From Sinorhizobium sp. 8-89 (lineage in GTDB: Bacteria > Pseudomonadota > Alphaproteobacteria > Rhizobiales > Rhizobiaceae), in the NCBI RefSeq assembly GCF_030124325.1, contig NZ_JASKLR010000006.1:200387-264386 (forward strand): 64,000 nucleotides of DNA. Direction: 5' to 3'. The notes under the pieces were generated by a model. It saw nothing but the letters and a program-made list of their open reading frames with translations, was not told the origin of the DNA and ran no database searches. The position numbers and the translations under genes were made by a program. Shown in pieces: positions 1-8,746 of this stretch (the stretch's first letter is position 1; each line of letters starts with the position of its first letter).

Positions 1-93
1 GAGAAGCGAAAAGCCCAGATGTTTCGTATACCACGCGATCGCAGCCTCGACGTCATCGACCATGTAGCGCACGTTGACGGTTGTTTCCGACAT
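1..93 (-). CDS. VOC/glyoxalase family protein, partial (C-terminus beyond window)
   Basis: Only the first 31 codons are inside the window. They begin MSETTVNVRYMVDDVEAAI and continue through WYTKHLGF, the usual opening of the vicinal-oxygen-chelate (glyoxalase/bleomycin resistance) fold, in which a first beta strand is followed by a helix containing A.WY...LGF. A good ribosome binding site, GGGAGGAAGGC, sits directly before the ATG. It lies 120 bp downstream of the sugar ABC ATPase on the same strand and may be the last gene of that operon. The substrate cannot be told from the fragment. Confidence 0.75.
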   Translation of the reverse strand, partial: MSETTVNVRYMVDDVEAAIAWYTKHLGFSLL

Positions 94-213
94 GCCTTCC
101 TCCCGATCCGAGTTCACCGAGCAGATTGACGTCCGCACTCTACGGCAAAGATCACGGAAGCGGAACGTTCTCAGCCGAGAATTCGGGCTGGCAACCAGAC
201 GCCCTCCACTCGA

Positions 214-1347
214 TCAGGCCGCTGCAGGATCGAGAAGCGACATGTCGATATCTGTCATCTCGACGCGACGCTCGAAGGCGATACCGTTTTCGTCGAACAG
301 GTGGCAGTCGGCAGCGCGGATGCCGGTCCTGACCTCTTCGTCCGCCCGGATCGCAGCGGTCCCCGGCAGCATAGCGCAATAGTTCTCGCCCTCGCCGCCG
401 AGCGAGGCATAGGCAACCGTATGCGCGCCGAGACGCTCGATGACCGATGGTGTGACCGCCAAAGTCAGGTCGCCGGAACCGATCTGGATATGCTCGGGGC
501 GCACGCCGAGCGTCAAGCTCGCGCCGGCCATGCCGCTGCGCGGCTCGACCGGAATGATCGCCGTCTGCCCCTTGTACTCGACCTCGACGCCGGCTTCGCT
601 CACCCCCTTGCAATTGACCGGCAGGAAGTTCATTTTTGGATTGCCGATGAAGCCGGCCACGAAGGTGTTGGCGGGCTTGTGATAGAGTTCGAGCGGCGCG
701 CCCGTCTGGGCGATCTCTCCGGCATTCAGCACCACGATCCGGTCCGCCATCGTCATCGCTTCGACCTGATCGTGCGTGACGTAGATCATCGTCGCCTTCA
801 ATTGCCGGTGCAGTTTCGCCAGTTCGATGCGCATGTCGGCACGCAAGGCCGCGTCAAGGTTCGACAGCGGCTCGTCGAAGAGGAAGATCTTCGGCTCGCG
901 GACGATTGCCCGGCCAATCGCGACGCGCTGGCGCTGTCCGCCGGAAAGCATTCCGGGCTTCTGTTGCAGGCGCTGGTCGAGATGGAGAATGCGCGCCGCA
1001 TGCTCGACCCTGACCTTGAGCTTCTCCTCGGGCATCTTTTCCACGCGGAGCGGAAAGGCGATGTTTTCGTACACCGTCATATGCGGATAGAGCGCATAGG
1101 ACTGGAACACCATGGCGATGCCGCGCTTGACCGGCGGCAGGTCGTTGACACGCTTGCCGTCGATGACGATGTCGCCCGCCGTGGTCTCGTCGAGGCCAGC
1201 GATCATTCTGAGCAGCGTGGACTTGCCGCAGCCCGACGGGCCGACGAAGACCACGAACTCGCCGTTCCTGACTTCGAGGTCGATGCTCTTCAGCACCTCG
1301 TAGGTGCCGTAGAATTTCTGAACCTTGTTGAGATTGAGCTGTCCCAA
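214..1347 (-). CDS. MalK/UgpC-type sugar ABC transporter ATP-binding protein
   Basis: This is the cytoplasmic ATPase of a CUT1-type carbohydrate importer. Visible motifs in order are Walker [11 protein letters not shown]-loop [14 protein letters not shown], signature LSGGQRQR, Walker B IFLFDEP and switch region YVTHDQ, followed by a C-terminal TOBE-type regulatory region with GVRPEHI. The chosen start is a TTG giving a product that begins [13 protein letters not shown], because GGAG lies 8 nt before it. A GTG six codons upstream (1365) is the alternative but has no visible ribosome binding site. It follows the binding protein gene after a hairpin-bearing 70-90 bp gap and is the last transporter gene of the operon. 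Confidence 0.93.
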   Translation of the reverse strand: MGQLNLNKVQKFYGTYEVLKSIDLEVRNGEFVVFVGPSGCGKSTLLRMIAGLDETTAGDIVIDGKRVNDLPPVKRGIAMVFQSYALYPHMTVYENIAFPLRVEKMPEEKLKVRVEHAARILHLDQRLQQKPGMLSGGQRQRVAIGRAIVREPKIFLFDEPLSNLDAALRADMRIELAKLHRQLKATMIYVTHDQVEAMTMADRIVVLNAGEIAQTGAPLELYHKPANTFVAGFIGNPKMNFLPVNCKGVSEAGVEVEYKGQTAIIPVEPRSGMAGASLTLGVRPEHIQIGSGDLTLAVTPSVIERLGAHTVAYASLGGEGENYCAMLPGTAAIRADEEVRTGIRAADCHLFDENGIAFERRVEMTDIDMSLLDPAAA

Positions 1348-1397
1348 GAATCTGTCTCCGGCCACCGGCGCAAGGCGGCTCTGCCGCCAAAATGATC

Positions 1398-1428
1398 GGA
1401 GACCGCGGGCTGGCGTTCCGCGGCCTCC
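1398..1428 (-). promoter_or_regulatory. Intercistronic hairpin between binding protein and ATPase genes
   Basis: Two 11-nt arms (1398-1408 and 1418-1428) pair at all positions if one G-U is allowed, with a 9-nt loop. There is no following T tract, so it looks like an mRNA-stabilising or attenuating structure rather than a strong terminator. This position, just after a binding-protein gene, is where ABC operons often carry such stems to keep binding protein in excess. Confidence 0.55.
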
Positions 1429-1435
1429 GTCGCGC

Positions 1436-2662
1436 TTACTTGTACTGTTCGATTTCGCCGGCAGCCTTCTTCAAGGCATCGGCCGGCTCCGCCTTGCCCG
1501 TGACTACCGATTGCACCATGTCGATCATTGCGTTCTGAAAGCCTTTGTAATCCGTGAAGAGCGGCTCCGGACCGCCATAGCCAATGCCGTCGATCAACGG
1601 CTTCCAGGACGGGTCGGCCTTGACGAATTCATCGACCTTGGGGGACGGGCGTAGCGGCGTCAGGCCTGCACCGCCCTGCAACTCGTATTCGCCCTGCGGA
1701 CCGGGAGATGTAATGAACTTGGCGAATTCGATCGCCTTTTCCTCGACGCCAGTACCCTTGAAGATCGCCAGGCTGTCGGTGATCAGCAACGTGCCTTCAC
1801 CCTTGGCCGAAGGGCCGAGCGGCAGCGGCGCGATGCCCCAGTTGAGCTTCGTGTCCTTGAGCAGCGCAGCGGCGCCGGAGCCCGACTGGATCATGCCAGC
1901 CTTGCCGTCAAGGAAGATGGCACGGATTTCGTTCTGCTCGTAAGCTGTCGCCCCCTCGACGGAATAGGGCACGATATCCTTGTAGGCCTGCAGGGCCGCC
2001 AAGACCTCGGGGCTGTCCATGACGATCTCATCGCCATCGATCACCTTGCCGTTGTTGGTGTAAACCCAGTGCATGAACTGGTGCATCGTGTTGTCGAAGG
2101 TCTTGGCCGGCAGACCATAGCCGGCAATGCCGGTCTTTTCCTTGATCTGCTTCGCAAAGGCGATCTCCTCCGCCCAGGTCTTCGGTGGCGTTTCCGGGTC
2201 AAGGCCGGCCTGCTTGAAGAGGTCCTTGTTCCAGTAGAGGGCCTTGGTCGAAAAGGCGATCGGCACGCCCCACTGGTTATCCTCGAAGGTCACGGTGTCG
2301 ACGATGTTCGGATAGTAGCTCTTCTTCTCTTCCTCGGTCATCGGAACCGGAACGATCATATCGTTCTCGGCAAACTCCTTGAGGGTGCGGGATCCCACAT
2401 AGGCCATGCCGACTGGCGTGCCGGCCGCAGCAAGCGTCGTCGCCTTGTCCTGGCACTGGGCCCAGCCGACGACTTCCGGCACCACCTTCCAGCCGGCGTT
2501 CTTGCCTTCCCATTCCTTGATGTATTTCTCGTGGATCGGATCGATCTTGTCGCCGCAATAGATCCAGCTGATCTCCTGGTCGGCGGCCTGCGCGGAAACG
2601 CTCCCGAGCGCTGTGGATCCGAGCAAGGCAAGCGTTAAGGCAGTCTTGTATGCAATGGTCAC
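1436..2662 (-). CDS. Extracellular sugar-binding protein of CUT1 ABC transporter
   Basis: A 408-residue family 1 solute-binding protein. It has a clear Sec signal peptide ([20 protein letters not shown], cleavage near residue 26) followed by a mature region with the fold typical of maltose/glycerol-phosphate binding proteins, including the conserved [18 protein letters not shown] stretch. Start is GTG with GGGGAG 8 nt upstream. It is encoded between the permease pair and the ATPase, and should deliver a sugar or sugar derivative to the two permeases. The exact ligand is not deducible; the oxidoreductase at the head of the operon suggests a polyol, inositol or oxidised sugar. Confidence 0.93.
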   Translation of the reverse strand: MTIAYKTALTLALLGSTALGSVSAQAADQEISWIYCGDKIDPIHEKYIKEWEGKNAGWKVVPEVVGWAQCQDKATTLAAAGTPVGMAYVGSRTLKEFAENDMIVPVPMTEEEKKSYYPNIVDTVTFEDNQWGVPIAFSTKALYWNKDLFKQAGLDPETPPKTWAEEIAFAKQIKEKTGIAGYGLPAKTFDNTMHQFMHWVYTNNGKVIDGDEIVMDSPEVLAALQAYKDIVPYSVEGATAYEQNEIRAIFLDGKAGMIQSGSGAAALLKDTKLNWGIAPLPLGPSAKGEGTLLITDSLAIFKGTGVEEKAIEFAKFITSPGPQGEYELQGGAGLTPLRPSPKVDEFVKADPSWKPLIDGIGYGGPEPLFTDYKGFQNAMIDMVQSVVTGKAEPADALKKAAGEIEQYK

Positions 2663-2690
2663 GATGGAACTCCCCTTCTCTGGTGGTTGC

Positions 2691-3548
2691 TTATTGTTTC
2701 ACCGCGCCGGCGGTCAGGCCGCTGACGAGATAGCGTTGCAGGAAGAAAATGACGATGACAGCCGGCGCGATGCCGACGAAGCTTGCGGCCATCAGCTCGT
2801 TCCAGACCACTTCCTGCCGGCCGAAATAGGCGAAGAGGCCCACGGGCAGCGGCATGTACTCGGTCTTGGAATTGAAGGTCAGCGCGAAGATGAACTGCTG
2901 GGCATAGGAGCCGATGAAGGTGGTGATCGCGACCACCGTGATGCCCGGCATGGCGATCGGCAGGATCACCCGACGAAGCGTGTAGAAGTGGCTGGCGCCG
3001 TCGACGAAAGCTGCCTCGTCCAGTTCCCGTGGGATCCGCATCATGTAGGTGCGCAAGAGCCAGATCGCCGAGGGAATGAGGAAGGCGACGCCTGGTACGA
3101 TCATGGCGAAATAGGTGTTGAGCACGCCGAAGCTGCGCATCAGCCGGAAGAGCGGGATCAAGAGCACCGCGCCGGAGAACATGTTGACCGCCAGGAAAGC
3201 CGCAAGCAGCGCACCGCTGCCGCGGAACCTGAAGCGCGCAAATGCATAGGCAGCCGGCACCACCAGCGCCAGCACGACCGCGGTGACGATGACGGAGATG
3301 AAGAACGAATTGAAGATATAGCGGGCGAATCCCGGCACGCTTACCCACATGGTCTTGTAGGCGGCGAAGGAGCCATTCTCCGGCCAGAAGCGATAGGGCG
3401 ATGAAAAAAGCAGGCTGAGCGGCTTCAGCGACACCAGGAAGCCTTCGACAAAGGGGGCTAGAATGAAACTCAGGAAGACAAAGATCCCCGCGTAGATTCC
3501 GACCAGCTCGTACCAGCGATAGCGATTGATCAGGGCCGGTTGGCTCAT
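2691..3548 (-). CDS. MalG-type sugar ABC transporter permease
   Basis: A 285-residue inner-membrane permease with about six hydrophobic segments, starting MSQPALINRYRWYELVGIYAG. The cytoplasmic EAA loop reads ELDEAAFVDGASHFYTLRRVILP, which contacts the ATPase. The ATG at 3548 overlaps the stop of the upstream permease by 4 bp (ATGA), which fixes the start and implies translational coupling. The frame stays open upstream to 4214, but that extension is out-of-frame sequence of the neighbouring permease and not a fusion. Confidence 0.94.
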   Translation of the reverse strand: MSQPALINRYRWYELVGIYAGIFVFLSFILAPFVEGFLVSLKPLSLLFSSPYRFWPENGSFAAYKTMWVSVPGFARYIFNSFFISVIVTAVVLALVVPAAYAFARFRFRGSGALLAAFLAVNMFSGAVLLIPLFRLMRSFGVLNTYFAMIVPGVAFLIPSAIWLLRTYMMRIPRELDEAAFVDGASHFYTLRRVILPIAMPGITVVAITTFIGSYAQQFIFALTFNSKTEYMPLPVGLFAYFGRQEVVWNELMAASFVGIAPAVIVIFFLQRYLVSGLTAGAVKQ

Positions 3549-4429
3549 CGGCTTTCTCCGGAGGCAAGGCGGTGGGTGACGCGGAAGTAGAGCAGGCAGA
3601 AGATCGACAGGAAGATGCAGATCACCACGGCACGCGCTGCACCTTCGCCATATTTCTTTGAGCCGATGGCCGTTCGATAGGTGTCGATGATCATCGTCGT
3701 GGTGTCGCCGTTCGGGCCGCCTTGGGTCAGGATCCAGATGATGTCGAACGAGTTGAAGGTGGCGATCAGCGAAAGCATCGACATGGTGATCATCGCCGGC
3801 ACGAGCAGCGGCAGGGTGATGCGGCGAAAGCGGTAGAAGCGTCCGGCCCCGTCGGTCCATGCCGCCTCGTAGAGATCCTGCGGGATCGCCTGGATCGAGG
3901 CCAGCAGATAGAGCGTCACCAGGGGCACGCCGATCCACACATCGGTGATGATCGTTGCCCAGAAGGCCGTCGAACCGTGGGCGAGGAAGGCGACCGGACC
4001 ATCGACCAGACCCAAGTTTTGCAGCACGCCGGAAATCATCCCGAACTGGCCGTTGTACATCCAGCCCCACATGAAGATGCCGATCGCCATCGGCACGATC
4101 CACGGCGGCATTGTGAGGACGCGAAACAGGGCGCGTCCCGGCACCGCCGCGTTCAGCATGACGGCGCCGAAAGTACCGATCCCCATCTTGATCGACACGG
4201 AAAAGAAGGTCCAAACGAACGTCCGGGCGATCACTTCCGCGAAAGTGCCGTTGAAGATCTTGTCATAGTTGAGCGTGCCCACCCACTTGGTCGTCTTCTT
4301 CAGCGAAGCATCCGTAAACGACAGGATGAATGTGTCCACCAGCGGATAGGCGACGATAACCGACACATAGAGAAGAGCCGGCAGAAGCAGGATCCAGGCG
4401 AAGATGATCGTGCTGCGCCGAACACTCAT
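3545..4429 (-). CDS. MalF-type sugar ABC transporter permease
   Basis: A 294-residue permease with an N-terminal transmembrane helix (IIFAWILLLPALLYVSVIVAYP) and further membrane segments. The EAA motif is DLYEAAWTDGAGRFYRFRRITLPLL. It pairs with the MalG-type partner encoded immediately downstream with a 4-bp overlap. A ribosome binding site, GAGAGGGAACGGGC, precedes the ATG. Only 12 bp separate it from the oxidoreductase upstream, so all are read from one transcript. Confidence 0.94.
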   Translation of the reverse strand: MSVRRSTIIFAWILLLPALLYVSVIVAYPLVDTFILSFTDASLKKTTKWVGTLNYDKIFNGTFAEVIARTFVWTFFSVSIKMGIGTFGAVMLNAAVPGRALFRVLTMPPWIVPMAIGIFMWGWMYNGQFGMISGVLQNLGLVDGPVAFLAHGSTAFWATIITDVWIGVPLVTLYLLASIQAIPQDLYEAAWTDGAGRFYRFRRITLPLLVPAMITMSMLSLIATFNSFDIIWILTQGGPNGDTTTMIIDTYRTAIGSKKYGEGAARAVVICIFLSIFCLLYFRVTHRLASGESR

Positions 4430-4441
4430 GCCCGTTCCCTC

Positions 4442-5602
4442 TCAGGCCGCACGGGCGTGCAACGCTTCGTCGAAGCGGTCCCATAGCGGGCGAAGATCGA
4501 CGACGGTCCGCTTCATCCGTGCCTCGTCCATGGACAGCGCCAGGATGCCAGCCTGCAGCGCATCGAGCGGCGAAACCGGCAGCGGGCCGCCGTCCTTGAC
4601 ATGGGCAAGAATGTCGGTCGCCATCTGCTCGTCGGCGCCATAGTGTTGCGAGAGCGCGGTCTCCTTGGCGTATTTCTTCTCGACGACCTTCTTGCCGGAA
4701 AGCACCTCGTGGACATCGAGATAGCCGCGGATGAAGTCGCCTTCGGCCATGCCGCGCGACCCCATCACGCAGAAGCGGCGGAACTGGTCCGGCACGTTCA
4801 GGTTGGTATGGAAATTCATCGCTACGCCGTTAGCGTATTCGATGATCGCAACCTGATAGTCGATGATGTCGCCATCGCTGTCGAAAACCTTGTCCGATCC
4901 CAGCCACCCGCTCGGCTTGCGGTGAAAGAGCTGCAGGTCGTTGATACCTTCGCGGGCGGGATCGTTGGCGGGGGTGAAGCTCTTGCGGCCGCCGAAGCTC
5001 GCGACGCGCTCCGGCCGGGCGCCGACGACGCCGTTATAGAGATCGAGGTCATGGCAGCATTTTTCGAGCATGAAGCTGCCGGCGTAGCGTCCATAGCGGC
5101 GCCAGTCACGCATGAAAAATGCGCCATGATAGGGTTCGATGTGTTCAGCGGCCTCGATCGAAACGATCTGGCCGAGCGTTCCCGCAGCCTGGGCGGCGCG
5201 GAGATCGCGATACATTGGCGCGTAGCGGAGCACGAGGCCGACCATCAGCCGGTCATGGCCGTGCTTCGCCAGAAGTCCTGCAAGCTCCAGGCTCTGCTCG
5301 ATCGTGCTGACGATCGGCTTTTCGCAGAAGATCTTGAGGCCGGCCTCGAGGCCGATGCGGATATGATCGAGATGCATGTGGTTCGGCGAGCCGATCATCA
5401 GGAGATCGAGCTTCTCGCTGGCAATCAGTTCCTCAGGCGAGGCATAGGCTCTGCCGGGGGATATGCCTTTTTCGACAAGGGTCGCAAGGCCGGCGGGCGC
5501 CGGATCGACATAGCCGGCGATCTCGAAGCTTTCGTCTATCGCCTTGAAGACATAGCCCAGATACCCCAGACGGAATCCGAGTCCGATTATCCCGACTTTC
5601 AT
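4442..5602 (-). CDS. Gfo/Idh/MocA family NAD(P)-dependent oxidoreductase
   Basis: A 386-residue dehydrogenase with an N-terminal Rossmann motif (VGIIGLGFRLGYLG) and the family lysine in CEKPIV, the residue that normally helps proton transfer during oxidation of sugar hydroxyls. The C-terminal alpha/beta domain follows. The start at 5602 was chosen because the Rossmann strand begins right after it; 40 extra in-frame codons upstream are unlike the family and AT-rich. It heads the sugar ABC operon and probably oxidises the imported sugar or polyol. The substrate is unknown. Confidence 0.9.
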   Translation of the reverse strand: MKVGIIGLGFRLGYLGYVFKAIDESFEIAGYVDPAPAGLATLVEKGISPGRAYASPEELIASEKLDLLMIGSPNHMHLDHIRIGLEAGLKIFCEKPIVSTIEQSLELAGLLAKHGHDRLMVGLVLRYAPMYRDLRAAQAAGTLGQIVSIEAAEHIEPYHGAFFMRDWRRYGRYAGSFMLEKCCHDLDLYNGVVGARPERVASFGGRKSFTPANDPAREGINDLQLFHRKPSGWLGSDKVFDSDGDIIDYQVAIIEYANGVAMNFHTNLNVPDQFRRFCVMGSRGMAEGDFIRGYLDVHEVLSGKKVVEKKYAKETALSQHYGADEQMATDILAHVKDGGPLPVSPLDALQAGILALSMDEARMKRTVVDLRPLWDRFDEALHARAA

Positions 5603-5698
5603 GCTGTTGCTGTTCCCTTGCCTTTTGGCGTAATTTATTTTCGTAGACTGGGATAGATTTTTGGGTGCGTCAACAAAAAATCGAACATTTCGGCAAAA

Positions 5699-5717
5699 CG
5701 TGAAATTCATTTTCACG
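5699..5717. promoter_or_regulatory. Palindromic operator candidate for the sugar operon
   Basis: CGTGAAATTCATTTTCACG is a perfect inverted repeat with 7-bp arms and a 5-bp spacer, located about 100 bp upstream of the oxidoreductase start in an AT-rich stretch (5603-5794) that must hold the promoter of the sugar operon. No regulator gene lies beside it, so the binding protein is unknown. The 5603-5794 gap holds no other gene that I can support. Confidence 0.5.
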
Positions 5718-5794
5718 CTCATGCCAAATGGCTCCTGTGATCTATTTTGGGGTTACGACTTTTGCGAGCAGTGATGTCCGTCGCGGGACGGCTC

Positions 5795-6532
5795 CTAGGC
5801 GCGCACCCGACCGGAAAGAAACCGTTCGACTGCCTGAAGCGCATCGTGGATAAGCACCGCCAGGGCCGCGACGATCAGTCCACCTTGAAGGACGAAGGCG
5901 AGGTTGTTGGACTGCAGACCGGCGATGATGACTTCGCCGAGCGTCTTTGCGGCAACGGTCGAACCGATCGTCGCGGTGGCAAGACTGATCACGACGGACA
6001 ATCGAATCCCGGTCAGGATCACCGGTAGCGCCAAGGGAAGCTCGATACTGAACAGCCGCTGGCGCTCTGTCATACCCGCGCCGCGTGCAGCCTCCATCAC
6101 CGTTGGCGGCAAGGTCGTCAACCCTGTCAGCGCATTTTCGAAGATCGGCAGCAGGCCATAGAGGAAGAGCGCGATCAGCGTCGGCTTCTCGCCGAAGCCG
6201 AAGATCGGCACGGCCAACGCTAGCACTGCCACCGGCGGAAAGGTCTGGCCGATGTTCACCAGGCTGCGCGAAAGCGGCAGAAACTCGGCACCGGCCTTCC
6301 GCGTGACGAGGATCGCAAGGGAGACTGCCACGGCGGTCGCGGCAAGCGTTGCGACAAAAACCGTCCGGAGATGCAGCAGCGTCAGCCAGAACAGACTGCC
6401 CTGGTTATAGATCGCCGGCGCATTTGCCTGCACCAGCGGCCTCAGCAAGGGTTCGAACCAAAGGGGCTGCAGCAGGAAGACAAGCAACAGCAGCAGGACC
6501 AAGAACCGGCCGAGATTGGGCAGCCACGCCAT
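5795..6532 (-). CDS. yehW: Osmoprotectant ABC transporter permease (YehW-like)
   Basis: A 245-residue permease with about six membrane helices, of the ProW/OpuC type. It contains the G..LPPTVMEAARGAGMTERQRLFSIELPLALPVI stretch, which is the EAA-like loop of this family. The stop of the upstream ATPase and this ATG share one base (TAATG), which sets the start. With the longer permease, the ATPase and the OsmF-like protein it forms the four-gene YehZYXW/OsmF layout known for low-affinity betaine or related quaternary-amine uptake. The symbol is by analogy of layout. Confidence 0.85.
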   Translation of the reverse strand: MAWLPNLGRFLVLLLLLVFLLQPLWFEPLLRPLVQANAPAIYNQGSLFWLTLLHLRTVFVATLAATAVAVSLAILVTRKAGAEFLPLSRSLVNIGQTFPPVAVLALAVPIFGFGEKPTLIALFLYGLLPIFENALTGLTTLPPTVMEAARGAGMTERQRLFSIELPLALPVILTGIRLSVVISLATATIGSTVAAKTLGEVIIAGLQSNNLAFVLQGGLIVAALAVLIHDALQAVERFLSGRVRA

Positions 6533-7470
6533 TACCGCGGCCTCGCCGCCCGTTTTGCCAGCCCTTCCAGACTGACCTTGCCGAGGATCGCGCCATCCGG
6601 CGCGACAACCGGCACGGCGGATCGCCCGGACCACAAGAGTTCGGAGAGCGCCTCGCGCTGGCTGAGCGTCGCCGGTATCGGCGCGCCCTCGGCCGCACCC
6701 GGCTCGACCGCATCCGCCGCCGTGTCGATCGCCAGCAACCGGAACGGCCGTTCGCTGGTGCCTATCAGAGTTTCGACGAAGGATGTCGCCGGCCTTACCA
6801 GCATCTCGGCCGGCGTCGCGTATTGTACGACGTCACCCTTGTCCATCACGGCGATCCGGTCGGCAAGATGAAAGGCCTCCTCCATGTCGTGGGTGACGAG
6901 AATGATGGTCGTGGCGAAATGTTTCTGGATGGCGACGAGGTCGTCCTGCGCCTTGGAGCGGATAATGGGATCGAGGGCGCCAAAGGGTTCATCCATCAAC
7001 AGCACGTTCGGCTCCGCCGCAAGCGCTCGCGCCACGCCGACCCGCTGCTGCTGGCCGCCGGAAAGCTCATGAGGATAGCGCGTGCCGAAGGCCGCAGAAT
7101 CGAGCTGGAAAAGCGCCAGCAGTTCCTCGACCTTCGCGTCTATGCGTTTCCTGTCCCAGCCGAGCAGTGTCGGCACGGTGGCGATGTTCTGTGCCACCGT
7201 GCGGTGCGGAAACAGCCCGTGGCCCTGGATGGCGTAGCCGATCCGGCGGCGAAGCTCGAAATCCGGCAATGCGCGATTGTCCTGACCATCGATTTTGATT
7301 GTGCCCGAGGTCGGCTCGACCAATCGGTTGACCATTCTGATCAGCGTCGTCTTGCCTGAGCCGGACGTGCCGACGATCACGGTTATCGTGTGCGGTTCGA
7401 CGGTCAGCGACACGTCGTTGACGACGGTCGTGTCGCCATAGCGCTTGGTGACATGTTCGATTTCGATCAT
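6532..7470 (-). CDS. yehX: Osmoprotectant ABC transporter ATP-binding protein (YehX/OpuCA-like)
   Basis: A 312-residue ATPase. Motifs are Walker A GTSGSGKTT (about 34-42), signature LSGGQQQR (about 136), Walker B VLLMDEPFGALDP (about 156) and H-loop LVTHD. After the nucleotide-binding domain comes a C-terminal region of about 70 residues (LSQREALSELLWSGRSAVPVV) resembling a single CBS-type regulatory repeat, as in betaine/choline ABC ATPases where it senses osmotic state. ATGA overlap with the upstream permease gives the start at 7470. Confidence 0.9.
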   Translation of the reverse strand: MIEIEHVTKRYGDTTVVNDVSLTVEPHTITVIVGTSGSGKTTLIRMVNRLVEPTSGTIKIDGQDNRALPDFELRRRIGYAIQGHGLFPHRTVAQNIATVPTLLGWDRKRIDAKVEELLALFQLDSAAFGTRYPHELSGGQQQRVGVARALAAEPNVLLMDEPFGALDPIIRSKAQDDLVAIQKHFATTIILVTHDMEEAFHLADRIAVMDKGDVVQYATPAEMLVRPATSFVETLIGTSERPFRLLAIDTAADAVEPGAAEGAPIPATLSQREALSELLWSGRSAVPVVAPDGAILGKVSLEGLAKRAARPR

Positions 7471-8633
7471 GCGGCATTGCCTTGGTTGCGGTCCGTTACG
7501 GTCATTTCGATCAGGGCATCGAGGACGATCGCCGCAGCGAAAGCCAGGACGACAGTCGGCACGGCACCCAGCAGCACGAGGTCCATGGCCGTCTGGCCTA
7601 TGCCCTGGAAGACGAAGACGCCAAAACCGCCGCCGCCGATGAGTGCTGCTATGGTTGCAAGCCCGATGTTCTGGACGAGGACGATGCGGATTCCCGTGAG
7701 GATCACCGGAAAGGCGAGCGGAAATTCGATGCCGGCAAGGCGCTGCCAATCGGTCATGCCGATGCCGCGTGCGGCGTCGTTGGCGTCACGCGGAACGCCG
7801 GCGAGCCCGACCACCGTGTTGGCAACGACGGGCAGCAACGAATAGAGAAACAGCGCGACGAAGGCGGGCGCGACGCCGATGCCGCGAATGCCGATCGCCG
7901 CGGCACCCGGCACATGGATCGCGATCCAGCCGAGCGGCGCGATCAGGATACCGAAAAGCGCGATCGACGGAATTGTCTGGATGGCGTTGAGGACATTCAA
8001 CACACCGGCACGCAGCGGCTCGACACGATGGCAAAGCACGCCAAGCGGCAACCCGATCACGGTCGCTGCCGCAAGCGATCCGAGCGCGAGCGTCACGTGT
8101 CGGCCCGCCTCCTTCCAGAAGGTGTCGGCGCGGCTCGCATATTCCTTCAGCATGGAAAGTCCGTCCCAGCCGCCGCCAATCAGCATCGCACCGGCGATCG
8201 CAAGAACAGCGGCAAGGACGAGTAGCCGGATGACGGGTCCCGGGTTCAGACGCGTCAGCGCGTCGGCAACCAGAAGGGAAAAGGCGAAAACCATCACCCA
8301 GAACCCGGAGGCAGGCGAAACACGGGCATAGGTGTTTTCCGGCGGCGTCAGATGGTTGGCGGCCATTCCGATCAGAACGCCAAGCGCGACGAGAGTCGCA
8401 AAGGCCACGGTCATTCGCACCAGATTCGGCGTCTTGAAGAACGCAATCGCCGCGGCAAACGCGAGAAGGGCGAGAAGCGCGTATCCGAGCGATGGCGGCA
8501 GGGCCTCCAGAATTGCCTTCGCTTCGCCCTGGACAATCCGGTTGGCCCGGAATGTTGCAAACGGCGCAAGAAGCGCCCCATAGACAGCAAGCGCGGCAAT
8601 GACGATGCCGAGCTTGTCGATGCGGAGGGGCAT
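7467..8633 (-). CDS. yehY: Osmoprotectant ABC transporter permease with N-terminal extension (YehY-like)
   Basis: A 388-residue permease, about 140 residues longer than its partner because of an N-terminal block of extra membrane helices (roughly residues 10-150), the feature that distinguishes YehY. The transport core carries the conserved loop DANDAARGIGMTDWQRLAGIEFPLAFPVI. The start at 8633 (MPLRIDK) has an excellent site, GGAAAGGAAGGC, before it; in-frame ATGs at 8654 and 8666 are less well placed. It is preceded by a 113-bp gap after the binding protein gene in which nothing else was recognised. Confidence 0.88.
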   Translation of the reverse strand: MPLRIDKLGIVIAALAVYGALLAPFATFRANRIVQGEAKAILEALPPSLGYALLALLAFAAAIAFFKTPNLVRMTVAFATLVALGVLIGMAANHLTPPENTYARVSPASGFWVMVFAFSLLVADALTRLNPGPVIRLLVLAAVLAIAGAMLIGGGWDGLSMLKEYASRADTFWKEAGRHVTLALGSLAAATVIGLPLGVLCHRVEPLRAGVLNVLNAIQTIPSIALFGILIAPLGWIAIHVPGAAAIGIRGIGVAPAFVALFLYSLLPVVANTVVGLAGVPRDANDAARGIGMTDWQRLAGIEFPLAFPVILTGIRIVLVQNIGLATIAALIGGGGFGVFVFQGIGQTAMDLVLLGAVPTVVLAFAAAIVLDALIEMTVTDRNQGNAA

Positions 8634-8746
8634 GCCTTCCTTTCCCTGGATCATGCCATCACCCACGGCGCTTCTGGAGTTGCCCGCCCGATTGGATGGA
8701 CGAGGGCGCGCCTGGCCGACGGGACAAGCGCCATCCCGTCATCACA

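Noticed and set aside
78-1395. Several plus-strand frames across the MalK-type ATPase region
   Set aside because: They are antisense to a clearly conserved ATPase with all motifs intact.
2691-4214. Apparent 507-residue permease fusion
   Set aside because: The first 222 codons are an out-of-frame reading of the neighbouring permease. The real gene starts at 3548 with an ATGA overlap.
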